A DNA stretch of 64,000 nt from CAYJBH01 sp964369965 (GCA_964369965.1 CAYJGF010000012.1:1-64000), one strand, 5' to 3'; shown: positions 15,331 through 24,734, counted from the first letter of the stretch. The notes: generated by a model not told the origin, from the letters alone. Numbers and translations: made by a program.

Positions 15331-15916
15331 TTTTGATAGAGCAAACGGTGCGCCCACTCTCACCCTGTGTGGTGTGGATGAGGCAGGGCGCGGTCCGCTG
15401 TGCGGTCCCGTCTGTTGTGCGGCGGTAATCCTCGACTACTCACATGAACTCAACGTCGACGACAGCAAAAAACTCAGTGAAAAAAAACGCGAGTTGCTCT
15501 ATGACGAGATTATAAACAGCGCGCTCGCATATAAAATCACGCTGATAGACAACGGAATTATCGACGAGATAAATATACTCAACGCCACCCTGCTCGGCAT
15601 GAAACAGGCGGTTGAACAGTTGAATATACCGCCCGACTTTGTTTTGGTGGATGGCAACAAACTGCCAGCGCTCCACTGCGATGCCAGAGCGGTTATCAAG
15701 GGGGATGGGGTCAGCGCCGCCATCGCCGCCGCCTCAATTCTCGCAAAGGTGACACGCGACCGATATATGGTAGAACTCGACAAACAATATCCTCAATATC
15801 AACTCGCAAGGCACAAAGGATACGGCACAAAACTGCATTACGAGATGATAAAACAACACGGTGTCGAGCATTTTTACCGTCGCAGTTTCCTCAAAAGGAT
15901 TTTGTCCGATGACTAA
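15311..15916 (+). CDS. rnhB: Ribonuclease HII
   Basis: 201 residues. It cleaves RNA in RNA-DNA hybrids and starts removal of misincorporated ribonucleotides. Catalytic sites are visible in CGVDEAGRGPLCGPV (Asp-Glu pair near residue 23), VDDSKKLSEKKRE, LVDGNK and the later AAASILAKVTRDRYM. The TTG start at 15311 overlaps the rbgA end by 20 bp and is supported by GGAGG (15299-15303) 7 bp upstream. Confidence 0.95.
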   Translation: MNNPLYDFDRANGAPTLTLCGVDEAGRGPLCGPVCCAAVILDYSHELNVDDSKKLSEKKRELLYDEIINSALAYKITLIDNGIIDEINILNATLLGMKQAVEQLNIPPDFVLVDGNKLPALHCDARAVIKGDGVSAAIAAASILAKVTRDRYMVELDKQYPQYQLARHKGYGTKLHYEMIKQHGVEHFYRRSFLKRILSDD

Positions 15917-16262
15917 AAAAGAGGTAGGCGACCTCGCCGAAAATTTTATCCGCACTCAATATATCAGGGACGGGTTCGCAATTATTTCTCAAAATTACCA
16001 CACAAGACAGGGTGAAGTGGACATAATCGCCCGAAAAGGTGATTTGATTGCAATTATAGAGGTTAAGGCGAGAAAGGATAACAGCCTTGTTCCGATTGAA
16101 TACTCCGTCACAAAACAAAAACAGCGCCGTGTGCGACTTGCCGCGACGGCATTTTTGCAAAAAAACAATCTTCTCGATAAAAAAATTCGCTTTGACGTTG
16201 CTTTTGTCAGCTTTAACGAACAGATGGAGTATACGCACAACATTATAACAGCCGCTTTTTGA
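15909..16262 (+). CDS. yraN: YraN/UPF0102 family nuclease-like protein
   Basis: 117 residues. An endonuclease-like fold with GDLAENF, GFAIISQNYHTRQGEVDIIARKG and IIEVKAR, where the Asp and the Glu-x-Lys are the usual PD-(D/E)XK residues. The cellular role is not established. ATG 15909 overlaps the rnhB stop by 8 bp. thrC follows after 12 bp. Confidence 0.92.
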   Translation: MTKKEVGDLAENFIRTQYIRDGFAIISQNYHTRQGEVDIIARKGDLIAIIEVKARKDNSLVPIEYSVTKQKQRRVRLAATAFLQKNNLLDKKIRFDVAFVSFNEQMEYTHNIITAAF

Positions 16263-16274
16263 AAGGACAACAAC

Positions 16275-17756
16275 ATGAAATTTCATTCTACACGAAACGA
16301 CGATAGACATTTTTGCTCTGCCGAGGCTATTATTGCCGGTCTTTGCGAGGACGGCGGTCTTTTTGTGCCGAGCGAATTTCCAACGCTGGACGTTAAAAAG
16401 CTTTGCAACATGTCGTACGACCGCATTGCCTATAATATTTTGCGACTTTTTTTAACCGATTTTGACGATGATTTTCTCGCAAAAACGACACATGAAGTGT
16501 ATATGGACGAACGATTTAACTCCCGTGCCGGTCATGTCACAAGGGTTAGCGACCGTCTTTCTTTTTTAGAGCTGTGGCATGGTCCTACCTATGCATTTAA
16601 GGACTATGCGCTACAAATTTTGCCAAAATTGCTCGTGCAGGCAAAGCGTATGACCGACTACAACAAAACAAATCTCGTGCTGGTCGCGACCTCCGGTGAT
16701 ACCGGTTCCGCCGCACTTTACGGCTTTGCGGACCTGCCGGACATAAAGGTCTTAGCGATGTATCCCGAGGGTGGTGTCAGTATGGTGCAGCGCCGCCAGA
16801 TGGGTGAGGCAAAGGGCAATAATCTTGCCGTTTTTGGTGTCGATGGGAATTTTGACGATATCCAAACAGCGGTTAAAAATATTTTTAGCGACAAGGATAT
16901 CGCCAAGAGTTTATCGGAGCAAAATGTCGAGCTGTGCAGTGCCAACTCCATCAATTTCGGGCGGTTAGTGCCTCAGATATGTTACTATTTCAGCTGCTAT
17001 GCCGAGATGCTCGCCGAGGGGGGGATAGCTGAGGGGGAGACAGTCGATTTTGTTGTGCCGACCGGTAATTTTGGCGATATTCTTGCCGGATATTATGCCA
17101 AAAAAATGGGGCTCCCGATAGGAAAGCTAATCTGCGCCTCCAACAAAAACCGTATCTTGACCGACTTTTTTAAGACAGGCATCTATGATACAAGGCGCGA
17201 ATTTTATAAGACCGCCTCACCTTCGATGGATATTCTCATCTCCTCCAACCTGGAGCGACTGCTATATCATATAAGCGGCGACTGTAATTATATATCCTCA
17301 CTTATGGACGACCTGAAAAAGACAGGCGTATTCAAAATATCGGATGAAATGCGCGCCGAAATGCAAGAGACATTTTTTGCTGATTTTGCAGACGATGACC
17401 TTGCACGGAGCACAATTCGCACGATTCATGAGCGATATGACTATCTGTGCGACCCGCATACCGCCGTCGCTGCGGCAGTTGCCAAAAAATGGAATGAGAC
17501 AAAACATTCATCACGACAACTGGTAATTCTTTCCACCGCAAACCCCTACAAATTCCCCCGTGAGATTATAAGCGCCTTTCATGATGGTCTCATCGTCGAT
17601 GATAAGACGGCATTATCCATGTTAAACGGTGCGTTCCCATTATCTCCGATACCCCGTTTAATTGCCGATATGATGCATAATGAGGAGGTTCAAACCCCAT
17701 GCATATCGATTGGTAAAACTGCGGATACTGTCAAAGAGTTTGCGTGTTTAAGGTAG
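16275..17756 (+). CDS. thrC: Threonine synthase
   Basis: 493 residues, the long bacterial form. It converts O-phosphohomoserine to threonine with pyridoxal phosphate. The PLP lysine is K109 in WHGPTYAFKDYALQ. SGDTGSAA is the PLP phosphate loop, and GNFGDILAGYYA is also conserved. RBS GAAAGGACAAC precedes ATG 16275. It is the last anabolic gene of this plus-strand block. No leader or T-box can fit in the 12-bp gap, so regulation would act from further upstream. Confidence 0.96.
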   Translation: MKFHSTRNDDRHFCSAEAIIAGLCEDGGLFVPSEFPTLDVKKLCNMSYDRIAYNILRLFLTDFDDDFLAKTTHEVYMDERFNSRAGHVTRVSDRLSFLELWHGPTYAFKDYALQILPKLLVQAKRMTDYNKTNLVLVATSGDTGSAALYGFADLPDIKVLAMYPEGGVSMVQRRQMGEAKGNNLAVFGVDGNFDDIQTAVKNIFSDKDIAKSLSEQNVELCSANSINFGRLVPQICYYFSCYAEMLAEGGIAEGETVDFVVPTGNFGDILAGYYAKKMGLPIGKLICASNKNRILTDFFKTGIYDTRREFYKTASPSMDILISSNLERLLYHISGDCNYISSLMDDLKKTGVFKISDEMRAEMQETFFADFADDDLARSTIRTIHERYDYLCDPHTAVAAAVAKKWNETKHSSRQLVILSTANPYKFPREIISAFHDGLIVDDKTALSMLNGAFPLSPIPRLIADMMHNEEVQTPCISIGKTADTVKEFACLR

Positions 17757-17765
17757 AATTAATTT

Positions 17766-18446
17766 ATGTCAATATTTACCATCGCGGATCTTCACCTCTC
17801 GCTTGACACAAACAAATCAATGGAAGTTTTTTCCGGTTGGGACAACTATATCCAAAAACTGGAAACTAACTGGAAAAAAATAGTAACCCCCGAGGATACC
17901 GTAGTTATCCCCGGGGATATTTCCTGGGCTATGAAGTTGGAGGATACGCTTGCGGACTTCCAATTTTTGGAAAGTCTGCCGGGGCAAAAAGTTCTTTTAA
18001 AAGGAAATCACGATTATTGGTGGACAAGCATAAAAAAGATGTCGACCTTTATTGAGGAGCATCACCTTTTTAGCCTCAACTTCCTGCATAACGACTGTTA
18101 TCCGGCACAGGGTGTCGCAATATGCGGTACCAGAAGTTGGCTTTTTGAACAGGGCGAGGAGTTCGACCAAAAATTGGTCAATCGAGAGGTAGGCAGATTG
18201 GAGATGTCGCTCGACGCGGCAAAGGATATGGAAAAAATTGTTTTTTTGCACTATCCGCCCATTTATCGCGACCAATGTAGTGAAAAAATATTAGCCGTTT
18301 TGGAAAAACATGGTATCAAACGTTGCTTTTATGGTCATCTTCACGCACATACAATCAAACACGCCTTTAACGACATGCAAAACGGTATAGAATATAAACT
18401 CATATCAGCGGACGCACTAAATTTCATACCATATAAGGTTTTATAA
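17766..18446 (+). CDS. Calcineurin-like metallophosphoesterase
   Basis: 226 residues. Canonical metallophosphoesterase motifs in order: DLH (about 8-10), PGDISWA (GD near 49), GNHDYWW (about 80-85), HYPP and GHLHAH (about 197-202), which form the two-metal site. Related Firmicutes proteins are often labelled phosphohydrolases. The substrate is not predictable here. It follows thrC after 9 bp and ends in a 6-bp overlap with the convergent gene at 18441. Confidence 0.88.
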   Translation: MSIFTIADLHLSLDTNKSMEVFSGWDNYIQKLETNWKKIVTPEDTVVIPGDISWAMKLEDTLADFQFLESLPGQKVLLKGNHDYWWTSIKKMSTFIEEHHLFSLNFLHNDCYPAQGVAICGTRSWLFEQGEEFDQKLVNREVGRLEMSLDAAKDMEKIVFLHYPPIYRDQCSEKILAVLEKHGIKRCFYGHLHAHTIKHAFNDMQNGIEYKLISADALNFIPYKVL

Positions 18447-19067
18447 CCATTCTTTTCCCTCTTTATCGAGAATTGCGGTTCGCACCACCGTTATTTCACC
18501 ACTCTTAATTCCGTACTGTTCCAAAAAGTCTATCAAGAGTGATGGGCTTATGGTCAGGTTGCCGGCAGGTAACTCAATCGTCGTGCCCCCATTTATTGGC
18601 AACAATTTGGGGACGTACTCTTTTAAATTGATTTGAATTTCTTTCCTTTTGGTCTTTTTTGTAACCATTGCCGTCTCAACGTCGTTGTACTGCGAGGCGG
18701 CATTTTTAAACCTTTCATCATCGTCCGCAAAAAGTTCGTATCTTGCGTAGGATATTTCGGACGGTTTAGAGGTTGCGATATATATCGAGAATGCCTTAAT
18801 TCCAAAAGGCAGGCAGGCGTTTATTGCGGACAGCCACTCCTTTTTAGGCGGTTGTTCACTCTTAAAGTCCACCGCATCGCAAACCGAGTTATGGGACAGT
18901 GAGAGGGGGAGCGCAAAGGTCATGTATATATGCGGATTGAAGCCGGCGGAAAACCAGACCGGCAGTTTACTCTGTCGCAACGCCCTTGACATGACACGTT
19001 GTAGGTCGAGATGGGAAATATATGCACACTCGTCGGTCTTTGCAAACCTAAGCCTTATTACAAACAC
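18441..19067 (-). CDS. TIGR03936/DUF2344 radical-SAM-linked protein
   Basis: 208 residues. The start MFVIRLRFAKTDECAYISHLDLQRVMSRALRQSKLPVWFSAGFNPHIYMTFALPL is characteristic of the DUF2344 family, always found beside or fused to the TIGR03960 radical SAM protein. The biochemical function is unknown. A link to RNA or rRNA modification has been suggested from context only. The GTG start overlaps the radical SAM gene end by 20 bp, with GAGGGGG as ribosome binding site. It is the end of the long minus-strand block and converges with the phosphoesterase. Confidence 0.9.
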   Translation of the reverse strand: MFVIRLRFAKTDECAYISHLDLQRVMSRALRQSKLPVWFSAGFNPHIYMTFALPLSLSHNSVCDAVDFKSEQPPKKEWLSAINACLPFGIKAFSIYIATSKPSEISYARYELFADDDERFKNAASQYNDVETAMVTKKTKRKEIQINLKEYVPKLLPINGGTTIELPAGNLTISPSLLIDFLEQYGIKSGEITVVRTAILDKEGKEWL

Positions 19068-20898
19068 AGTTTACCCCCTCAACTTTTTTCTTCAACCCAC
19101 AACCGGCGCAGGAATTGTTGCATGGCTGTGTCGTCCTTTCCTCTAACGCGTTTTGGAATTCTCTCTTTAAAAACTCCCTGCTCACGCCATAGTCAAGGTG
19201 CTCCCATGGCAACACCTCATTATCCTCACGGACTCTCGCGGCGTAAAAACTCGGGGCTAAATCATTTTGGGAGAATGCTTGTTGCCACAGTTCATTATTA
19301 AAATGCTCCTGCCAGCCGTCCATACGACAGCCGAGCCGATAGGCGCTCTCTATGACCGGGGCGAGCCTCCTATCCCCTCGCGCAAGTGCCGCCTCCAGCA
19401 TGGACACATCGGCGTCGTGATAGCTGACCGATATTTTTCTGGTTTTAACTTCCGATAATAGCAACTTTTGTTTTCGTCGGAGTTCGTCATACCCATCCTG
19501 CGCCACCCTCTCGAACGGGGTGTTCGGCTTTGGCACAAAACATGCGACGCTGACCGACACGGTGACGCCCTTGCCTTTCGGGCGGTTCTGCGCCTTGTAA
19601 AAATAGTCTATGACGCGGTGTGCGAGCTTTGCAATGCCCACAATATCCTCGTCAGTCTCGGTTGGCAGACCCATCATAAAATAGAGTTTAACCGAACTGT
19701 AACCGCTCTCAAACGCGGTGGTGACGGTGGTCAATAATTCATGCTCCGTCACATTTTTATTGATGACATCTCGCAGTCTTTGGGTCCCTGCCTCCGGTGC
19801 AAAGGTCAATCCGCTCTTCCTCACACGGCTTATCTTTTCCGCAAGTCCTGCGCTGAAATTATCGACGCGCAGTGAAGGTAGTGACAAATTTATCTTTTCA
19901 CTCTGTGTCCAGTTTAACAGCCCGTCCAGTAGCGGCTCAAGTTCGGTGTAATCACTGCTGGATAGTGACGTCAATGATATTTCGTCATAACCGGTTTTCT
20001 CACAAATCTGCCTCGCGGTAGAACATAGATCGTCCACCGAACGCTCACGAAAAGGTCGATAGATATAGCCTGCCTGACAAAATCGACATCCGCGCACACA
20101 TCCGCGAAGTATCTCTATCTGGGCGCGGTCATGCACCGCACCTATCATCGGCACTGTGAACTCGCTCGGCGCAGGAAAGGAAGAAAAGTCTTTCAGCCAC
20201 GCCTTTTTTATTGGTAACGGCGCATTGTCACATGGTATAACCGCACCCACCGTTCCGTCGGAGTTGTAATCTACAAGGTACAGAGACGGGACGTATACCC
20301 CCTCTATTTCGGACAACTTTTTGAGTGTTTCGTTTCGAGATAGCCCCTCTATTTTTGCCTTATTTAATTCCTGACAAATTTTGGTGTTGACCCTCTCCCC
20401 CTCACCGAGGATAAAAAGGTCAAAAAAGTCGGCAAGCGGCTCCGGATTGCAGGCGCAAGGACCACCGGCAACAAGAATGGGGTGATTTTCGTCTCGCTCC
20501 TTGGAATAAAAAGGTATTCCGGACATATCCAGCATTGCGAGAATATTGGTATAGGTCAGCTCCGATTGAAGTGTAAATCCAACTATATCAAAAAGATCGA
20601 GTGATTGTTTGCCCTCTAACGAAAATAGCTTTATCCCATTTGCTTTCATCTGCTCACACATGTCGTCGAGTGGCATAAATACGCGTTGACACCATATATT
20701 TTGCTCGGCATTTAGTATTTCATAGAGGACTTTCAGCCCGAGGTGGGACATCCCTATCTCATAGGTATCGGGGAAACAGAAGGCGAAGTTTATATCCATC
20801 TCGTCAAACTCTTTGACCACCGAAAGACGCTCCCCACCTATATATCGCGCGGGTTTTTGCACCGTTGGCAAAATTTGCTTTAATTTATTTTTTATCAT
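19048..20898 (-). CDS. TIGR03960 family B12-binding-like radical SAM protein
   Basis: 616 residues. An N-terminal B12-binding-like part (NFAFCFPDTYEIGMSHLGLKVLYEILN) precedes a radical SAM core with RGCVRGCRFCQAG (C-x3-C-x2-C, [4Fe-4S]/SAM) and SLPSLRVD. The C-terminal tail carries a cysteine cluster (CNNSCAGCGLKKK). The reaction is unknown. The pair TIGR03960-TIGR03936 is conserved in Clostridia next to spoIVFB and often rplU/rpmA, as here except that rplU is missing. I chose ATG 20898 (MIKNKLKQILPTVQKPARYIGGE) over an upstream in-frame ATG because that is the family start and AGGA lies just before it. Confidence 0.93.
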   Translation of the reverse strand: MIKNKLKQILPTVQKPARYIGGERLSVVKEFDEMDINFAFCFPDTYEIGMSHLGLKVLYEILNAEQNIWCQRVFMPLDDMCEQMKANGIKLFSLEGKQSLDLFDIVGFTLQSELTYTNILAMLDMSGIPFYSKERDENHPILVAGGPCACNPEPLADFFDLFILGEGERVNTKICQELNKAKIEGLSRNETLKKLSEIEGVYVPSLYLVDYNSDGTVGAVIPCDNAPLPIKKAWLKDFSSFPAPSEFTVPMIGAVHDRAQIEILRGCVRGCRFCQAGYIYRPFRERSVDDLCSTARQICEKTGYDEISLTSLSSSDYTELEPLLDGLLNWTQSEKINLSLPSLRVDNFSAGLAEKISRVRKSGLTFAPEAGTQRLRDVINKNVTEHELLTTVTTAFESGYSSVKLYFMMGLPTETDEDIVGIAKLAHRVIDYFYKAQNRPKGKGVTVSVSVACFVPKPNTPFERVAQDGYDELRRKQKLLLSEVKTRKISVSYHDADVSMLEAALARGDRRLAPVIESAYRLGCRMDGWQEHFNNELWQQAFSQNDLAPSFYAARVREDNEVLPWEHLDYGVSREFLKREFQNALEERTTQPCNNSCAGCGLKKKVEGVNCVCNKA

Positions 20899-20903
20899 AC
20901 ATC

Positions 20904-21452
20904 CTATCTCATCATTTTTAGTATTATTGTAATTATAACTAAAATGAGCGAAATTTGCAAGGGTATCAGGTCGGAAAAAAGTATAAGTATTAAAAGTCCG
21001 GCGCATACTACCGCAGTAAAAACCGCAAAAACTTGCTCTACCGCATTCAAATGTCGTGCATCTACCACCGTCAACAGCAGTCTTCCACCGTCTGAAAATG
21101 GGAGTGGAATCAGATTAAAAATCGCGACACCGAGATTTGCAACCATAAAAAAATAGCTCTCATAGTCCGGCTTAATTGCATTAAAAACTAATGTAACCCC
21201 TACCGCAAACAAATTTGCGAGGACGCCGGACGAGAGCAATAAAGCAGAGCGAGCACGGGAAAGGCAGGGCATCTCGATGGAAAACCCTGCCACCCCCATG
21301 ATTATCCTCGGAGGTCTTCTCATCAGCAAAAGATAGATTAAAAAATGCCCCAATTCATGAATTAATATTGCATAAACGCCGTATCGAACCGACATTCCAC
21401 CAATCAAAAGCCCGAGATACATGACCGCTAAAAATGCTACGGCGCTATTCAA
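20904..21452 (-). CDS. spoIVFB: Site-2 protease family (M50), SpoIVFB-like
   Basis: 182 residues from a TTG start, mostly membrane. HELGH (zinc site) lies in the first third and NLIPLPFSDGG supplies the third ligand, both as in SpoIVFB/S2P. In Bacillus, SpoIVFB cleaves pro-SigmaK in the mother cell. Here the role follows from family and position after a SpoIVFA-like gene. Start: TTG 21452 has GGAGG 6 bp upstream, lying inside the end of the previous gene. The in-frame ATG at 21473 has no better site. Overlap with the upstream stop is 8 bp, consistent with translational coupling. Confidence 0.85.
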   Translation of the reverse strand: MNSAVAFLAVMYLGLLIGGMSVRYGVYAILIHELGHFLIYLLLMRRPPRIIMGVAGFSIEMPCLSRARSALLLSSGVLANLFAVGVTLVFNAIKPDYESYFFMVANLGVAIFNLIPLPFSDGGRLLLTVVDARHLNAVEQVFAVFTAVVCAGLLILILFSDLIPLQISLILVIITIILKMMR

Positions 21453-22335
21453 ATGTCCCCTCCGGATAGGCATGGGTCGGATTGACCTTTGAGCCGTTTA
21501 GCAGGAATGTAAGGTGTAGATGCACGCCGGTGGATAGCCCGGTATCGCCGATAATGCCGAGCGTCTCCCCTGCCGAAATCTCCTCGCCAAGCTCTGCCAG
21601 ACGGCTATCAAGATGATAATATCCGCTTTCAAATCCATCGCCATGGTCGATTATCACGTAGTTGCCACCGATTCTATCCTGACCGGACATCGTCACAATA
21701 CCGTTTGCCACCGCCACTACCTCACTGCCATCCGGTGCGGCAAGGTCAAGACCGCTGTGAAACTCCTCTTCACCGGTTATCGGGCTTTCACGTATGCCGA
21801 AACCGCTGGTAAATGTAGCGTTTTCTATCGGCAACAGCGGCTCAAAATCAAGCGTGTATGCTACATCACTTGCCGAAAACTCCTCATTTATACTATCCGG
21901 CGCCCCCTGTGCGAGGGCGGTTTGGTCCTGCGCCGGCAGGGTTGTATTATCCGATATTTGAGGGACTGTCCCCTCAATATTTTGTGGTTCGTCCCCCAAT
22001 ATTGCAAGAGCGTCCTCGGTAAGTTCCAACGCCACCTGTTGCTCCCCTTGTGAGAGGGTGTAGGACATCAAATCAGCGTACTGCAACTTAATCTCATCAT
22101 AAAACTCCGGTGACAGTGCACCTATTAAAAGCACAAAAAGCAGTACAATACAGGAAATTATTGTCTGCAATGCTAAAAGACCGAATTTGAATTTTATTCT
22201 TTTGCCGGATTTTTTTTCTACTGCTAACGGTTGCGGTTTTTCATCTTCATAGATCATTCCGCTTTTTATCGCTCGGTTGGTAGGACGTGCAAATAGCACA
22301 TCTGCCGGTCGGTCATACTCCTGCCTTTGCCACAT
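21445..22335 (-). CDS. Membrane M23 peptidase, SpoIVFA-like
   Basis: 296 residues. A charged N-terminus (1-49) is followed by a single membrane segment (about 50-72), a variable region and a C-terminal LytM/M23 domain: FTSGFGIRESPITGEEEFHSGLDLAAPDGSEV, HGDGFESGYYHL, then GLSTGVHLHL. The H-x3-D and HLH zinc residues are intact, so it may be an active endopeptidase, unlike degenerate SpoIVFA. The position just before a SpoIVFB-like gene supports SpoIVFA (inhibitor/anchor of the protease). SpoIIQ is an alternative. Its ribosome binding site AAAGGA lies in the 3' arm of a strong hairpin (22345-22393). Confidence 0.75.
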   Translation of the reverse strand: MWQRQEYDRPADVLFARPTNRAIKSGMIYEDEKPQPLAVEKKSGKRIKFKFGLLALQTIISCIVLLFVLLIGALSPEFYDEIKLQYADLMSYTLSQGEQQVALELTEDALAILGDEPQNIEGTVPQISDNTTLPAQDQTALAQGAPDSINEEFSASDVAYTLDFEPLLPIENATFTSGFGIRESPITGEEEFHSGLDLAAPDGSEVVAVANGIVTMSGQDRIGGNYVIIDHGDGFESGYYHLDSRLAELGEEISAGETLGIIGDTGLSTGVHLHLTFLLNGSKVNPTHAYPEGTFE

Positions 22336-22344
22336 AATAACAAT

Positions 22345-22393
22345 CCGTTCCTTTCCGCAAATTACGTTACAGTAATTGTATGAAAAGGAACGG
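22345..22393 (-). promoter_or_regulatory. Hairpin that hides the ribosome binding site of the spoIVFA-like gene
   Basis: On the transcribed strand CCGTTCCTTT (22393-22384) pairs perfectly with AAAGGAACGG (22354-22345), with an inner ATTAC/GTAAT stem. The 3' arm contains the only Shine-Dalgarno-like AAAGGA before ATG 22335. There is no T tract, so translation control is more likely than termination. Confidence 0.55.
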
Positions 22394-22397
22394 GATA

Positions 22398-23765
22398 TTA
22401 TAACTCTTTAACCGCACTTAATAAATAATCCACCGGCACAATCTCTATCATCTCGGAGATAGATTTTGATAGTTTTTTTGCGTTTTGTTTTGGTATGACC
22501 ACCTTTTTGAAGCCAAGACGAGCCGCCTCACTTATCCGCTGTTCTATATGGGACACCGCGCGAATTTCACCCCCGAGGCCGGTCTCACCGATAAACAGGG
22601 TGGTTTCACTGACCGGCTTGTCCGACAGACCGGATAGCACCGCCATGACCACAGCGAGATCCCCTGCCGCCTCATCAAGGCGTATGCCGCCTATTACATT
22701 GATATAAACATCCAGTGCGCCGAGCGGATAGCCGCCGCGTTTTTCTAAAATAGCGAGCAGTAGATTAGCGCGGTTATAATCAAATCCGGAGGTAGTCCTG
22801 CGTGGTGTGGCATAACTGCTCTTGACCACGAGTGCCTGCACCTCGGCAAAAATAGGACGTGAGCCCTCCATGGTGCAGACGACACAACTGCCGCCGATGC
22901 CCACCGGACGACCCTCCAACAGTGCAAGGGAGGGGTTTTTCACCTCCTGTAGACCGTCGGAGGTCATGTCGAAAAGACCTATCTCATTTGTTGAGCCATA
23001 GCGATTTTTTGCGGCACGCAGTATGCGGTAGGGCAGGGTTCTGTCCCCCTCAAAATACAGCACTGTGTCGACGGTATGCTCCATCACCTTGGGACCCGCT
23101 ATAGCGCCGTCCTTGTTGACGTGACCAACCACAAAAATCGGGATTTCATTGCTCTTCGCCGAGTATAAAAGTTGAGATGTACACTCCTTTACCTGTGTCA
23201 CACTGCCTGTCGACGAGCTTAGCGCCGTGCTTTGCATGGTCTGTATCGAATCAATGACCGCCATGACCGGCTTTGTACTCTCTATAAGTGCGCAAATTTC
23301 TTCAATCGAAGTCTCGGTCGCGAGCAGGATTTCGTCCCCCTCAATCCCAAGGCGCTTTGCACGCAGTTTTATCTGTCGTATCGACTCCTCACCCGAGACG
23401 TACAGCACCGTGCCGCCCTTTGACACATGGTCGCAGATTTGCAGCAACAGGGTGGATTTGCCTGCCCCCGGTTCGCCGGACAAAAGCATCAGCGCACCCA
23501 CAACGATACCACCGCCGAGCACACGATCAAGCTCGGAAATGCCGGTGGTCATTCGCGCGTGAGAACCTTTGTTCTCATCAATGTCTTTGAGCAGGAAAGT
23601 TCTTGCCGATGACGGTCTTTTTTCTCTATCACTGCTTTTTTTTTCACGCACAACATCCTCGACCATCGTGTTCCATTCACCGCAGGATACACAGCGCCCG
23701 ACCCACCTCGGTGATGATTCACCGCAAGCAGTGCAAACATATATTGTTTTAAGTTTATCCTTCAA
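22398..23765 (-). CDS. radA: DNA repair protein RadA
   Basis: 455 residues. A zinc ribbon with four cysteines (C11, C14, C25, C28), a RecA-like ATPase with GEPGAGKS (about 97-104), the RadA signature KNRYGSTNEIG (about 254), and a C-terminal Lon-like domain (GGIRLDEAAGDLAV, VFGETGLGGEIR-type IGETGLGGEIR). It is a branch-migration helicase in recombination. The TTG start at 23765 has AGGAC upstream. It lies 12 bp after the lipid kinase gene in the same direction, so it reads from the flagellar side unless an internal promoter exists. Confidence 0.96.
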   Translation of the reverse strand: MKDKLKTIYVCTACGESSPRWVGRCVSCGEWNTMVEDVVREKKSSDREKRPSSARTFLLKDIDENKGSHARMTTGISELDRVLGGGIVVGALMLLSGEPGAGKSTLLLQICDHVSKGGTVLYVSGEESIRQIKLRAKRLGIEGDEILLATETSIEEICALIESTKPVMAVIDSIQTMQSTALSSSTGSVTQVKECTSQLLYSAKSNEIPIFVVGHVNKDGAIAGPKVMEHTVDTVLYFEGDRTLPYRILRAAKNRYGSTNEIGLFDMTSDGLQEVKNPSLALLEGRPVGIGGSCVVCTMEGSRPIFAEVQALVVKSSYATPRRTTSGFDYNRANLLLAILEKRGGYPLGALDVYINVIGGIRLDEAAGDLAVVMAVLSGLSDKPVSETTLFIGETGLGGEIRAVSHIEQRISEAARLGFKKVVIPKQNAKKLSKSISEMIEIVPVDYLLSAVKEL

Positions 23766-23777
23766 AATTAAGTCCTA

Positions 23778-24734
23778 TCACAGAGAAATTCCGGCAGGCA
23801 CGACAAAATTTACCGCTTTATGCAGTATCTCGATGTTGATTTTATCGACACTCATACATTCGCCGTCAAGGTTGAGCACGAAAGGCTTGGGGGAAGATAT
23901 GTTGATATTTTTAACACTTCGCGCCTCAATAATGTCGCGCAGGTGTGGAGCAATGGTTTTGCCCTTGAAATGTTCGCCACGTTTATACTGCCCTATAACC
24001 TTTATAAATCTCGCGAGCGATACCTCCCTCACCATGCAAACTTCTAAGATACCATCGTTAAAAACGGCATTCGGCGCGGCACAAAATCCACCGCCATAGT
24101 AGCAACTGTTTGCAACGGTGGCGAGCAAAAACCGCCCCTCGAACCTCTCCTCACCTGTTTCGATAACAAACTCCTGCGCGAGCGGTCGTGTGAGACGTTC
24201 TAAAATGGAGACGTTGTATGCCATTTTACCGCCAAATAACTTCATTCTTCGATATTTGGGAATGTTGCTTGCAATTTCCGCGTCGATGCCGACGGAACAT
24301 ATCGCTATGCCTACGCGCTCACCGGTCTCCCCATTTGCACTGTATTTCATGCTGATGAGGTCGACCGGTATCGATACCCCATCGATAATATTTCGAGCCA
24401 GATTAAAAAAATCTTGCTCGGCACCGATTGACTTAACAAAATCATTTCCGGAGCCGCAGGGCAGTTGGCAGACCTCGACCTGCTCGTGGTGCTTTGCGGC
24501 GTCCACCACCTCATTAAGGGTGCCGTCACCGCCGCAGCTGATAATGCGCAGTGGGGATTGATCCTGCATATATCGTCGGGCGATGATTTTTGCATCCTGT
24601 GGGGCGGTGGTCAGTTCAACTTTGCCGTCTATATCCCGTTCCTTGATGAAATGCAACAGTTTTGGCACCAACACCAATCCCGAATCTTTTTTGCCCGCTA
24701 TTGGGTTGACTATAAAAAGATGGCGTTTTTTCAT
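23778..24734 (-). CDS. Diacylglycerol kinase family lipid kinase (YegS/BmrU type)
   Basis: 318 residues. NPIAGKK near the N-terminus and CGGDGTLNEVV (nucleotide site, about 57-67), then PCGSGNDF, are hallmarks of the DagK/YegS fold. It phosphorylates a lipid such as diacylglycerol at the membrane. The exact substrate is not predictable. ATG 24734 overlaps the fapA stop (TGATG), so the two are translationally coupled. A GTG at 24737 is an alternative start. Confidence 0.88.
   Translation of the reverse strand: MKKRHLFIVNPIAGKKDSGLVLVPKLLHFIKERDIDGKVELTTAPQDAKIIARRYMQDQSPLRIISCGGDGTLNEVVDAAKHHEQVEVCQLPCGSGNDFVKSIGAEQDFFNLARNIIDGVSIPVDLISMKYSANGETGERVGIAICSVGIDAEIASNIPKYRRMKLFGGKMAYNVSILERLTRPLAQEFVIETGEERFEGRFLLATVANSCYYGGGFCAAPNAVFNDGILEVCMVREVSLARFIKVIGQYKRGEHFKGKTIAPHLRDIIEARSVKNINISSPKPFVLNLDGECMSVDKINIEILHKAVNFVVPAGISL

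Noticed and set aside
16263..16274. T-box or threonine attenuator before thrC
   Set aside because: Only 12 bp lie between yraN and thrC, so there is no space for one.
24708..24720. TTGACTATA near the lipid kinase start as another repeat end
   Set aside because: It is inside the conserved NPIAGKK coding stretch, so similarity is probably chance.
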